Shown here one piece after another: positions 38,907-47,132 of a DNA stretch of 55,087 nt (position 1 is the stretch's first letter; each line of letters starts with the position of its first letter). The position numbers and the translations under genes are program-made. The DNA comes from Thiohalospira sp051745535. GTDB taxonomy: Bacteria > Pseudomonadota > Gammaproteobacteria > Thiohalospirales > Thiohalospiraceae. The notes beneath the pieces are model-generated. The model saw only the letters and a list, made by a program, of their open reading frames with translations. It made no database searches and was not told the DNA's origin. The DNA lies in the NCBI GenBank assembly GCA_051745535.1, contig JBNJED010000003.1, forward strand, positions 1-55,087, read 5' to 3'.

Positions 38907-41365
38907 GCGCCGCCCTCTCGCCGGAGCGGGTGGCGGCGGCGGTGGCCACGGTGGTAGAGCGGATCCCGCCGGTCTGGCCGCTGGACGCCATGGTGGCGAC
39001 GCACCCCTTCCCCGGTCTCACCGACCGCGACTTCGTGGATGCCGCCCGGGAGCGCCAGCGGGTCCTGGGCCGCCCCACCTGGATGGCGCGGGACTGGTAT
39101 CGGCGCCAGTACCGGCGCGGCGCCTTCACCGATGCCGATATCCGGGCGGCCTCGGCGCTGGAGGGCGGGCCGGCGCCGGAGGCGGTGCGCGAGGCCCTGG
39201 ACCGGGAGGCGACCCTGCAGCCGCCCCAGCTCCTCTACGCCCACCTGCTGGATGGCCGCTACCGGCCCGGGAATTCCCGCTCGGTGGTGGCCCAGATCAG
39301 CGGCTTCTGCGCCGCCTACCACGATCAGGGGCAGGCGCTGTGGCGCATGCCGTCCTTCGGTGACGACCTCTACGCCGCCTGGCGCGCCTTCACTCGCGTG
39401 GATCGGACGCCCAGCATCATGGAGCTGCCACCGGTCGCGCCCATCCTGGACTCCCTCCCCGAGCGCGCCGACGAGCTGGTGGTGGAGGCGGTCCGCCGAC
39501 TGGGGGTGCCCGAGGCCAGCCTGGAGGACTTCCTCTGGCTGGTGCTGGCCGATGTCGGGGGCTGGGCCGCCTACCTGCGCGGCCTGCAGTGGGAGGCCGA
39601 CCGCCACGGGGAGGAGGGCGACGACCCGGCCTGCCTGCTGGCCATCCGCCTGGCCTGGGAGGTGATCCTGGTGGAGAGCTGCGACCGCCCGGCACGGGTG
39701 GCCCAGTGGCGCCAGTCCCTGGGCTGCTGGCCCGCCGCCCTGAACCCCGAAGCCGAGGCCGACCTCGCCGTGGATCGCGTCCTCCAGCGCGCCGCCGAGC
39801 TGGGCTGGCAGCGCCGGGTGGCCGCGGCGCTGGCCGAGCCGGCGGCAGCGGGAGCGGAAAGCCCCGCCTTCCAGGCGGTCTTCTGCATCGATGTCCGCTC
39901 CGAGGTCTTTCGCCGCGCCCTGGAAGCGGTGGAGCCGGAGGCCCGGACGGTGGGCTTCGCCGGCTTCTTCGGACTGCCGGTGAGCTTCCGGCGGTTGGGT
40001 GACAGCGCCGACCGCGATCACCTGCCGGTGCTCCTCGCCCCGCACTACCGCGTCCTGGAGACGGCGGGGGAGGCAGCCGCTACCGAGGCGGCCACCGGGC
40101 GGCGCAAGCGGCGGCTCGGCCTGACCAAGGCGTGGAAGGCCTTCAAGCTCTCCGCCGCCTCCTGCTTCTCCTTCGTGGAGACGGTGGGGCTCACCTACGC
40201 GCCGCGGCTGGTGACCGACGGCCTGGGCTGGACCCGGCCGGTGCCGGATCCGGAGCGGGCGGGGCTGGACCGCCGGGACGCCGCCGCCGTGGCGCCGGAC
40301 CCGGACGCCGGGCTCGGGGAGGGGGCGGGCATCCCCGTCGCCGACCGGGTGGAGCTGGCGGCCGACCTGCTGGAGAACACCGGCCTGGGCACCGCCACGG
40401 CGCCGGTGGTCCTGCTGGTGGGCCACGGCAGCTCCACGGTGAACAATCCCCATCGGGCCGGCCTGGACTGCGGTGCCTGCGGCGGCCAGACCGGCGAGGC
40501 CAGCGTCCGGCTGGCGGCGACCCTGCTCAACGACCCGGAGGTCCGGGCCGGCCTGGCCGAGCGCGGGCAGCCGCTGCCGGAGGCGACCCGGTTCGTCCCC
40601 GCGCTCCACGATACCACCACCGACGAGGTGGCCCTGCTGGACACCCACCACCTGCCCCCGGAGCGCACCGCCGAGCGCCACCGTATCGAGGCGGCACTGG
40701 CGCGGGCCGGCGACCGGGCGCGGCTGGAGCGGCTGCCGGGGCTGGAGGGAGAGGTGCCGCCGACCACCACGGCCGCCCGGCGGGCGGCGCGGAGCCGGGC
40801 GCGCGACTGGGCCCGGATCCGGCCGGAGTGGGGGCTCACCGGCAACGCCGCCTTCATCGCCGCCCCGCGGGCGCGCACCGCCGGCCTGGATCTCGCGGGG
40901 CGCGCCTTCCTCCACGACTACGACTGGCGCCGCGACCCCGAGGGCCGGGTGCTACAGCTCATCCTCAATGCGCCGCTCATGGTCGCGGTCTGGATCAACC
41001 TCCAGTACTACGGCTCCACCGTCGACCCGGATCACCTGGGGGCCGGCAACAAGGTCCTGCACAACGTGGTGGGCGGCCGCGTCGGGGTGCTGGAGGGCAA
41101 CGTCGGCGATCTGCGCATCGGCCTGGCCCGCCAGTCGCTGCACGACGGCTCGGAGTGGGTCCACGAGCCGCTGCGCCTGTCCGCCTTCATCGAGGCGCCG
41201 GAGGAGGCGCTGGAGGTGGCCCTGGCCGAGGCCGAGGAGGTACGCGGACTGGTGGAGCGCGGCTGGCTGCACCTGTTCCGCATCGACGACGACGGCGCCG
41301 TGGCCTACCGGCGGCCGGCGGGCGACTGGATACCGGGACCGGTGCCGGCCCCCGGGGAGATGTAA
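38903..41365 (+). CDS. dabA: DIC transporter carbonic-anhydrase-like subunit DabA
   Basis: DabA (PF10070, formerly DUF2309) is the cytoplasmic beta-carbonic-anhydrase-like subunit that traps CO2 as bicarbonate. The 820-residue product is of normal length. Zinc-site residues are visible: Cys328 and Asp330 in VFCIDVRSEVFRRAL, His508 in LLVGHGSSTVNNPH and Cys523 in GLDCGACGGQTGE, with the same 15-residue His-Cys spacing as in characterised DabA. The C-terminus carries ILNAPLMVAVWINLQYYGST. I start at ATG 38903, overlapping dabB; the open frame upstream is not homologous. Confidence 0.95.
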   Translation: MSAALSPERVAAAVATVVERIPPVWPLDAMVATHPFPGLTDRDFVDAARERQRVLGRPTWMARDWYRRQYRRGAFTDADIRAASALEGGPAPEAVREALDREATLQPPQLLYAHLLDGRYRPGNSRSVVAQISGFCAAYHDQGQALWRMPSFGDDLYAAWRAFTRVDRTPSIMELPPVAPILDSLPERADELVVEAVRRLGVPEASLEDFLWLVLADVGGWAAYLRGLQWEADRHGEEGDDPACLLAIRLAWEVILVESCDRPARVAQWRQSLGCWPAALNPEAEADLAVDRVLQRAAELGWQRRVAAALAEPAAAGAESPAFQAVFCIDVRSEVFRRALEAVEPEARTVGFAGFFGLPVSFRRLGDSADRDHLPVLLAPHYRVLETAGEAAATEAATGRRKRRLGLTKAWKAFKLSAASCFSFVETVGLTYAPRLVTDGLGWTRPVPDPERAGLDRRDAAAVAPDPDAGLGEGAGIPVADRVELAADLLENTGLGTATAPVVLLVGHGSSTVNNPHRAGLDCGACGGQTGEASVRLAATLLNDPEVRAGLAERGQPLPEATRFVPALHDTTTDEVALLDTHHLPPERTAERHRIEAALARAGDRARLERLPGLEGEVPPTTTAARRAARSRARDWARIRPEWGLTGNAAFIAAPRARTAGLDLAGRAFLHDYDWRRDPEGRVLQLILNAPLMVAVWINLQYYGSTVDPDHLGAGNKVLHNVVGGRVGVLEGNVGDLRIGLARQSLHDGSEWVHEPLRLSAFIEAPEEALEVALAEAEEVRGLVERGWLHLFRIDDDGAVAYRRPAGDWIPGPVPAPGEM

Positions 41366-41395
41366 CGAGGACCGTAACGGGAGACGAGACCCCTG

Positions 41396-43450
41396 ATGCG
41401 AAACCTGCTGGAGAATCTGTTCCCCTTCCTGCGCTGGTTCCCCATGAGTCGGGATACCCTGCGCAGCGACCTCATCGCCGGGATCACGGTGGCGCTGGTC
41501 ATCGTCCCCCAGAGCATGGCCTATGCCCAGCTCGCCGGCCTGCCGGTGGTCTACGGCCTCTACGCCTCCCTGGTGCCCGTGGTCATTGCCTCCATGTGGG
41601 GCTCCTGCAGCCAGCTCCACACCGGGCCGGTGGCCATGCTGTCGCTGATGTCGGCGGCGGCGCTCATCCCGTTCGCCTCGCCGGGCAGCGACCGCTTCAT
41701 CGAGCTCTCCATCATGCTGGCGCTCATGGTGGGTGTTCTGCGCCTGATCCTGGGACTGCTCCGGCTCGGGGTCATCGTCAACTTCCTCTCGAGCCCTGTC
41801 ATCGTCGGCTTTACCAACGCCGCGGCGCTCATCATCGGACTCTCCCAGTTCAGCAAGATCCTAGGGGTCCCCTTCCCGCGGACGGATTTCTATCTGGGCG
41901 ACCTGTGGAACGTGATCCTCCAGGTTCCCGAGGCCCACTGGCCCACCATCCTCCTTGCCATTGGCGCCTGGGCGGTGATGCACTACGGCCGCAAGATCGC
42001 CCCCTCCTTTCCCAGCGTCCTGGCAGCAGTTGTCCTGGCCACCGGGGTGAGTGCCGCCATTGGCTTCGAGCGCAATACCACCGTCTCCCTGGACCAGGTA
42101 GAGGATTCAACCTTTACCGGCATGGCCCGGGATTACGCGGCGGCCAATCAGTCGGTGGAGAAACTCACCGAGCGTCTCTCCGAGCTCAACGAGGCCATCC
42201 GGGCCGCCGAGGAGGGGCAGCCGGAGGCCGGCGGGACCGCCGCCAAGGCAGAGCGGGAGCGGCTGGACGCCCAGCTGGCGGACGCCAAGGCCGAGCGCAA
42301 CGAGCTGACCATCGACCTGCATGGCTATACCCTCGGCCGCGAACAGGACCGTTTCGTGGCCGCGGAAGCGGGGGACTGGCGCTTTAACCGCATGGCCGGA
42401 GAGGACCGCGTGCAGCTTGCCGCCGGCGGTGCCGTGGTCGGAACCATCCCGGAGGGGCTGCCCAGTTTCGACGTCCCGGTTATCGACCAGACCCTGATGT
42501 GGGAACTGCTCCCGGCCGCGCTGGTCATGGCGCTCATCGGCTTCATGGAGGCCACCTCCATCTCCAAGGCCATCGCAGCCCGGACCGGGGAACGCATCGA
42601 CACCAGCAAGGAGCTGGTGGGCCAGGGCCTGGGTAACATCGTCGGCAGCTTCTTCGGCTCCTACACCGTCAGCGGTTCCTTCTCGCGTTCGGCGGTGGCG
42701 GCAAAAACCGGTGCCAGGACGGGACTGTTCGCCATTATCAGTGCCGTGGGCGTAATGATCGTCCTGCTGTATCTCACGCCGTACCTCTATCACCTGCCCC
42801 AGGCGGTGCTGGCGGTCATCGTCATGACAGCCGTCTTCGGCCTCATTCGGGTACAGCCGCTGGTACAGGCGTGGAAGGTAGAGCGGCCCGCCGCCGTCAT
42901 CGGGGTCATCACCTTCCTGGCGACCCTCTATCTGGCCCCGGATCTGGCCAACGGCATCCTGCTGGGGGTGGTGCTCACCATCCTGGCCTACCTCATCCAG
43001 ACCATGCGTCCGCGGGCGGAGATCGTTGCCCGCCGCCCCGATGGCGGGCTGGGCGGTATCGAGGCCCACGGCCTGGAACCCATGAGCGAGGACTACGTGC
43101 CGGTGCGCTTCGACGGCTCCCTGAGCTTCATCAACGTCGCCTACTTCGAGGACATTATCCTGGAGGCGCGGGCCCGCTTCCCGGAGGCGCGGACCATCCT
43201 GGTCATCGGTAGCGGGATCAACAGCATGGACTCCTCCGGAGAGGAGAAGGTCCGGGAGCTGGTGGACCGGCTGCGCAAACAGGGCGTGACCCTGGCGTTC
43301 AGCAGCCTGAAGAGCCAGGTCCGTCGGGTCTTCGAGGATGGGGATCTGGTGGAGCGCATCGGCGCGGAGAATATCTACGGCGACAAGGAGACCGCCCTGC
43401 GCGTACTCCAGGAGCAGGAGCGGCACCGTACCGACGCGGCTCCGGCCTGA
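41396..43450 (+). CDS. SulP-family anion transporter with large coiled-coil insertion
   Basis: This 684-residue SLC26/SulP permease starts with the family signature LIAGITVALVIVPQSMAYAQ and ends in a cytoplasmic STAS domain (about 555-675, with FDGSLSFINVAYFEDIILEA). Between residues 226 and 348 it carries some 120 residues absent from typical members, including a charged coiled coil (VEKLTERLSELNEAIRAAEE and DAQLADAKAERNELT), before the conserved VGTIPEGLPSFD. It lies 30 bases after dabA in the same operon, so a bicarbonate (BicA-like) substrate is attractive; sulfate is the main alternative. Signature PVAMLSLMS and FMEATSISKAIAAR are intact. Confidence 0.9.
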   Translation: MRNLLENLFPFLRWFPMSRDTLRSDLIAGITVALVIVPQSMAYAQLAGLPVVYGLYASLVPVVIASMWGSCSQLHTGPVAMLSLMSAAALIPFASPGSDRFIELSIMLALMVGVLRLILGLLRLGVIVNFLSSPVIVGFTNAAALIIGLSQFSKILGVPFPRTDFYLGDLWNVILQVPEAHWPTILLAIGAWAVMHYGRKIAPSFPSVLAAVVLATGVSAAIGFERNTTVSLDQVEDSTFTGMARDYAAANQSVEKLTERLSELNEAIRAAEEGQPEAGGTAAKAERERLDAQLADAKAERNELTIDLHGYTLGREQDRFVAAEAGDWRFNRMAGEDRVQLAAGGAVVGTIPEGLPSFDVPVIDQTLMWELLPAALVMALIGFMEATSISKAIAARTGERIDTSKELVGQGLGNIVGSFFGSYTVSGSFSRSAVAAKTGARTGLFAIISAVGVMIVLLYLTPYLYHLPQAVLAVIVMTAVFGLIRVQPLVQAWKVERPAAVIGVITFLATLYLAPDLANGILLGVVLTILAYLIQTMRPRAEIVARRPDGGLGGIEAHGLEPMSEDYVPVRFDGSLSFINVAYFEDIILEARARFPEARTILVIGSGINSMDSSGEEKVRELVDRLRKQGVTLAFSSLKSQVRRVFEDGDLVERIGAENIYGDKETALRVLQEQERHRTDAAPA

Positions 43451-43474
43451 GCCGTTCGGGCGGGGTCCCTCACG

Positions 43475-43510
43475 AAAACGGCCCGGCGGGTTCATCCCGC
43501 CGGGCCGTTT
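43475..43510. terminator. Terminator after sulP / nudix
   Basis: AAAACGGCCCGGCGGG, a five-base loop TTCAT and CCCGCCGGGCCGTTT form a 15-bp stem flanked by A and T runs. It serves as a bidirectional terminator between the CO2-concentrating operon (plus) and the convergent csoS1D-NUDIX unit (minus). Confidence 0.9.
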
Positions 43511-43550
43511 CATCGTCGGGCCATCGCGGGGCATGGCCTGGCAGGGCCGG

Positions 43551-44111
43551 TCAGGTCGGCCGGCGGCGCAGCCGCCGGGTCTTCTCCACCATGCGCCACA
43601 TGGAGCGGCTGTTGTTGTAGCGGGAGACCGCCTCGAGCGGCACCCAGCGCACCTCGTGGGACTCCTCGTTGCCCGGTACCGACAGGCTGTCGTCCACCTC
43701 CACCAGGAAGCGGATATCGATGTGCTCGTGGGGCGGGGCGTGGGGGTCGTCGGGGATGGTGTGGACGTCCACGTCGAAGACCCAGCCGTCCACCAGCCGG
43801 ATGGCGTCGGGGTGGAGCCCGGTCTCCTCCTGGACCTCGCGCAGGGCCACCGCCAGGACATCCGGGTCGCCGTCGGCGTGGCCGCCGGGCTGGAACCAGC
43901 GGTGGTGCTTGCCGTGGTGGAGGAGCAGCGCGTGATCCCGGGCCGGGTTCACCACCCAGGTGGAGGCGGTGACGTGGCGCGGCATGAGCTCGCGGTGGAA
44001 GCAGTCGGCGTGGGCGGCCACGAAGTCCCGGGCCCGGCGGGTGAAGGTCGCCTCGTCGGGGAAGTCGGTCCGATGGGCCGTCAGCCGCTGCAGGAGGTCC
44101 TGCCGATGCAT
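43551..44111 (-). CDS. NUDIX hydrolase coupled to csoS1D
   Basis: This 186-residue protein has a NUDIX domain from about residue 45. The box reads GHADGDPDVLAVALREVQEE followed by TGL: the catalytic REVQEETGL is intact (Arg91, Glu92, Glu95, Glu96), while the Glu usual at the seventh position is Pro83. Preceding residues HHRWFQPGGHAD are characteristic of one bacterial NUDIX subgroup. The substrate (a nucleotide diphosphate derivative) is unknown. The gene starts 4 bases after the csoS1D stop and ends at the bidirectional terminator, so it forms a two-gene unit with a carboxysome shell protein. Confidence 0.87.
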   Translation of the reverse strand: MHRQDLLQRLTAHRTDFPDEATFTRRARDFVAAHADCFHRELMPRHVTASTWVVNPARDHALLLHHGKHHRWFQPGGHADGDPDVLAVALREVQEETGLHPDAIRLVDGWVFDVDVHTIPDDPHAPPHEHIDIRFLVEVDDSLSVPGNEESHEVRWVPLEAVSRYNNSRSMWRMVEKTRRLRRRPT

Positions 44112-44115
44112 GGTG

Positions 44116-44754
44116 TCACCCCCGTCCCAGGCCCTGGATGGCGCGGGTCGCCGCGTGGGCGGCCTCGTCCACGTCGGCCTCGCTGCCGGACATGGTCAGG
44201 CGGCCGAAGGCGCCCACCGCGCGGACGTCGATGAGCTTCACCCGGGCCGCCTTCTCCGCCTGGTTGGCGGCGTAGATGATGTAACCCGCCGGCTCCGTCT
44301 CCAGGATGAACATGCTCTCCTCCGGGAGGATCATGGAGCCCTTGCGGTCCTGGCGGTTGATGAGGGTGGTGTGGTCCGGCGTCATTCCGCGGATCACCTC
44401 CTGCCAGGCGATCTGGCAGGGGGTGCGGTCGCCGGGCTCCGCCCCCATGTGGCCGAGGACCGAGTTGCCCGCCTCCAGCACATCGCTCTGGTCCCGGTGG
44501 TGGATGACCATGGAGCCGTACTCGCGCTCCACCACCTGCTGGGAGAGATGGACCCGCGTCGCCTTGAGGGCGACGTCGGTGAGGCGGTGGACCGCCATGC
44601 CGGGAGAGACCTCCACCCACAGGCACGAGTCCCCCGGAACGGGCAGAAAGCCCTGGGAGACCGTGGCCAGATACTGCGCCAGCTGCGGCTGGAGCGAGTC
44701 CATGTAGACATAGGTCCGCAGCTGGATACGGGGCGTGGCGCGGTTCGGGTCCAT
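44116..44754 (-). CDS. csoS1D: Carboxysome shell pseudohexamer CsoS1D
   Basis: CsoS1D is the tandem-domain BMC-T shell protein that forms trimers, stacked in pairs, with a large gated pore thought to admit bigger metabolites such as RuBP. The 212-residue product matches the family closely: QLRTYVYMDSLQPQLAQYLA, then FLPVPGDSCLWVEVSPGMAV in the first BMC domain, and ITPDHTxLINRQ-type (here MTPDHTTLINRQDRKGSMIL) plus SMFILETEPAGYIIYAANQA in the second. It lies on the opposite strand, 11 kb from csoS1 and beyond the DIC-pump genes. The ribosome site before ATG 44752-44754 is weak. Confidence 0.95.
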   Translation of the reverse strand: MDPNRATPRIQLRTYVYMDSLQPQLAQYLATVSQGFLPVPGDSCLWVEVSPGMAVHRLTDVALKATRVHLSQQVVEREYGSMVIHHRDQSDVLEAGNSVLGHMGAEPGDRTPCQIAWQEVIRGMTPDHTTLINRQDRKGSMILPEESMFILETEPAGYIIYAANQAEKAARVKLIDVRAVGAFGRLTMSGSEADVDEAAHAATRAIQGLGRG

Positions 44755-44806
44755 GGCGGCAGTTTAGGGCGCCGCGCGCCCGGGCGGAAATCGGGATTGC
44801 CCCGGG

Positions 44807-44830
44807 TTCACCATAGAGGTGAATCTATGG
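44807..44830. promoter_or_regulatory. Two overlapping inverted repeats in the csoS1D divergent gap
   Basis: TTCACC (44807-44812) can pair with GGTGAA (44818-44823), and CCATAGA (44811-44817) with TCTATGG (44824-44830). The two hairpins share bases and exclude each other. The element lies between csoS1D (minus) and a glycosyltransferase gene (plus), so it could be an operator or an RNA switch. Confidence 0.4.
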
Positions 44831-44893
44831 ATCGGCGCGCGGGTGTTCGAATCGGGTCATGGTCCTGTCATCTCGGTGTGGGATGCTCTCCGC

Positions 44894-46063
44894 ATGTCCG
44901 GTCCCATTCTCCTGCTCTACAATACCCCCAAGGCGCGGCGCTACTTTCGCACCCTGGCCGCCAACGTGGACTCGCCCAGGCTGGAGGCGCACCCCCTGGC
45001 GGTCTTCCCCGGCCCCTGCCCGCGGGATGCCGAGGGGCGCCGCGCCATTGCCGACTACAGCCTGCGGCGCAAGGCGGCCCGCCCGCACATCCCGCCCTGG
45101 CGCCAGCGCCTGTTTCGCGCCCTCTACCCCGGCGTGGCGGCCGCCCACTACGCCCACGCGCGCCGGCTCATCCGGATGACCGGCGCCAGCGGCGTGGGCG
45201 TGTGGGGCGGCCAGGCGATGGACGTCCGCGCGGCGCGGGCAGTGGCGGAGGATGCCGGCCTGCCCTGCCACGTCTTCGAGACCGGACTGCTGCCGCGGAC
45301 CACCACCTGCGACCCTCGGGGCGTGAACGCCGACAGCTCCGTCCCGCGGGATCCGGCCTTCTATCGCGATTTGGACGCCGACGTGGACCTCCCCGCCCAT
45401 CTGGAGCAGCGGCCCGGCCGGGTAGAGCACCCCCGGGTACCGCTGCCGGAGTCCTACATCTTCGTCCCCTTCCAGGTGCGGCTGGACAGCCAGATCCTCC
45501 TGTATTCCCCCTGGATCCGGGACATGCGCCACCTCTTCCGGGTGATGGTGAAGGCGTGGCAGGCCGCCCTGGCCCCGCGCGGGGTGGAGCTGGTCTTCAA
45601 GCTGCACCCCACCTGCCGGGAGCGCTACCCGGACCTGCTGGACAAGGCCGCCGACCTGCCGGGGGTCCACTTCGCCAACGGCAATACCACCGAGGAGCTC
45701 ATCCGCGGCGCCGAGGGGGTGGTCACCATCAACTCCTCCGTGGGGCTGGAGGCGCTGCTGCTGGAGAAACCGGTCCTGGCCCTGGGCGAGGCCCTCTACG
45801 CCATCCCCGGCGTGGCGGAGCAGGTCCGCGAGCCGGGCGGGATCACGGCGTGGTTGCGCGCCGTGGCCGATGGCCGGCCGCCGACCGACGATCTGCGCCG
45901 TCCCTTTCTGGGCTGGCTGGCCCGGGACTACTGCATCCCCGATTCCCACCGCGAGCCGGGGCCGGATCACTTCGCCGCCGTCGCCCGGCGGCTGGCCGCC
46001 GGCGACCTCATCGCGCCGGCCCCGGACGAGGGCAAGGCCCGTGTCGCTGCCGGGGCTGGTTGA
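44894..46063 (+). CDS. Capsule-synthesis-like (Kdo-transferase-type) protein
   Basis: This 389-residue protein resembles the Capsule_synth family (PF05159; KpsC/KpsS-type transferases). Matching stretches are GVGVWGGQAMDVRAARAVAE, HVFETGLLPRTTTCDPRGVN (the family's 'E.G..P....D..GVN'), a nucleotide-sugar region VELVFKLHPTCRERYPDLLD and VVTINSSVGLEALLLEKPVL. I start at ATG 44894; the frame is open to 44819, but that extension has no ribosome site and crosses the inverted-repeat element. It overlaps the next glycosyltransferase gene by 23 bases. It probably adds an acidic sugar to a surface polysaccharide. Confidence 0.8.
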   Translation: MSGPILLLYNTPKARRYFRTLAANVDSPRLEAHPLAVFPGPCPRDAEGRRAIADYSLRRKAARPHIPPWRQRLFRALYPGVAAAHYAHARRLIRMTGASGVGVWGGQAMDVRAARAVAEDAGLPCHVFETGLLPRTTTCDPRGVNADSSVPRDPAFYRDLDADVDLPAHLEQRPGRVEHPRVPLPESYIFVPFQVRLDSQILLYSPWIRDMRHLFRVMVKAWQAALAPRGVELVFKLHPTCRERYPDLLDKAADLPGVHFANGNTTEELIRGAEGVVTINSSVGLEALLLEKPVLALGEALYAIPGVAEQVREPGGITAWLRAVADGRPPTDDLRRPFLGWLARDYCIPDSHREPGPDHFAAVARRLAAGDLIAPAPDEGKARVAAGAG

Positions 46064-47132
46064 GGCGCCGCAGCGGATCGCCCTGGTCCGGCTCTCGGCG
46101 CTGGGGGATGTCACCCACATCCTCCCGCTGATCCACACCCTGCGCTGGACCTGGCCGGAGGCGGCGATCACCTGGGTCATCGGCCGGCGCGAGGCGGAGC
46201 TGGTGGAGGGCCTGGAGGGGGTGGAGCTGGTGACCCTGGACAAGGGCGCGGGCCTCGCCGGCTACCGGGCGCTGGGCCGGGCCCTGCGCGGGCGGCGCTT
46301 CGACCTGCTGCTGCAGCTGCAGACCTCCTTCCGCGCCCACCTGGCCAGCCTGGGCGTCCGCGCCCCGGTCCGGCTGGGCTGGGACCGCACCCGCGCCCGG
46401 GACCTCCACGGCCTCTTCATCAATCGCCGGATCCCCTTCGTGGACCGCCAGCACGTCCTGGACGGCCAGTTCGGCTTCCTGGAGGCCCTGGGGATCCGGG
46501 AGCGGGTGCTGGACTGGCGCGTCCCGGTGCCGGCGGCCGAGCGCGCCGCCGCCGCCGAGACCCTCCCGGGCCACGCGCCGACGCTCATCATCAGCCCCGG
46601 CGCCAGCAACCCGCTGCGCAACTGGCCGGTGGAGCGCTACTGCGAACTCGCCGACATCGCCGCCGAGCGCCACGGCCTGCGGGTCCTGCTCACCGGTGGG
46701 CCCTCGGCCCTGGAGCGCGAGCTGGCCGATGCCATTTGTGCCGGTACCCGGGTGGCCGAGCCGGTGGACCGGGTGGGCAAGCTCACCCTCAAGGGGCTGG
46801 TGGCCCACATGGAGCGGGCCACGGCGCTGGTGAGCCCCGACTCCGGCCCCGCCCACGTGGCGGCCTGCGCCCGCCTCCCGGTCATCGGGTTGTACGCGGT
46901 GAGCAATCCCCGGCGCACCGGCCCCTATCTCAGCCTGGAGCACACCGTGGATGGCTACCCCGAGGCGGCGCGGCAGTATCTGGGAGAGGAGCCGGAGCAG
47001 CTGCGCTGGGGTACCCGGGTGGAGGATCCCCGGGCCATGGAGGCGGTGACGGTGGAGGCCGCCGCCGAGCGGCTGGCGGCCCTCGTGGGCGATGGAGTGC
47101 GCGCGGGCATCAGCCCCCGACTCAGCCCTTGA
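46041..47132 (+). CDS. Glycosyltransferase family 9 (heptosyltransferase-like)
   Basis: This 363-residue protein belongs to the ADP-heptose:LPS transferase family. The start GTG 46041 leads into ALVRLSALGDVTHILPLIHT, the family's 'RLSALGDVxHxLP' loop, and the C-terminal half has the donor-site LIISPGASNPLRNWPVERYC and SPDSGPAHVAACARLPVIGL. It most resembles WaaC-type inner-core enzymes, but the position added is not certain. It overlaps the preceding capsule-like gene by 23 bases and runs 11 bases into the convergent ahcY. Confidence 0.87.
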   Translation: MSLPGLVEAPQRIALVRLSALGDVTHILPLIHTLRWTWPEAAITWVIGRREAELVEGLEGVELVTLDKGAGLAGYRALGRALRGRRFDLLLQLQTSFRAHLASLGVRAPVRLGWDRTRARDLHGLFINRRIPFVDRQHVLDGQFGFLEALGIRERVLDWRVPVPAAERAAAAETLPGHAPTLIISPGASNPLRNWPVERYCELADIAAERHGLRVLLTGGPSALERELADAICAGTRVAEPVDRVGKLTLKGLVAHMERATALVSPDSGPAHVAACARLPVIGLYAVSNPRRTGPYLSLEHTVDGYPEAARQYLGEEPEQLRWGTRVEDPRAMEAVTVEAAAERLAALVGDGVRAGISPRLSP

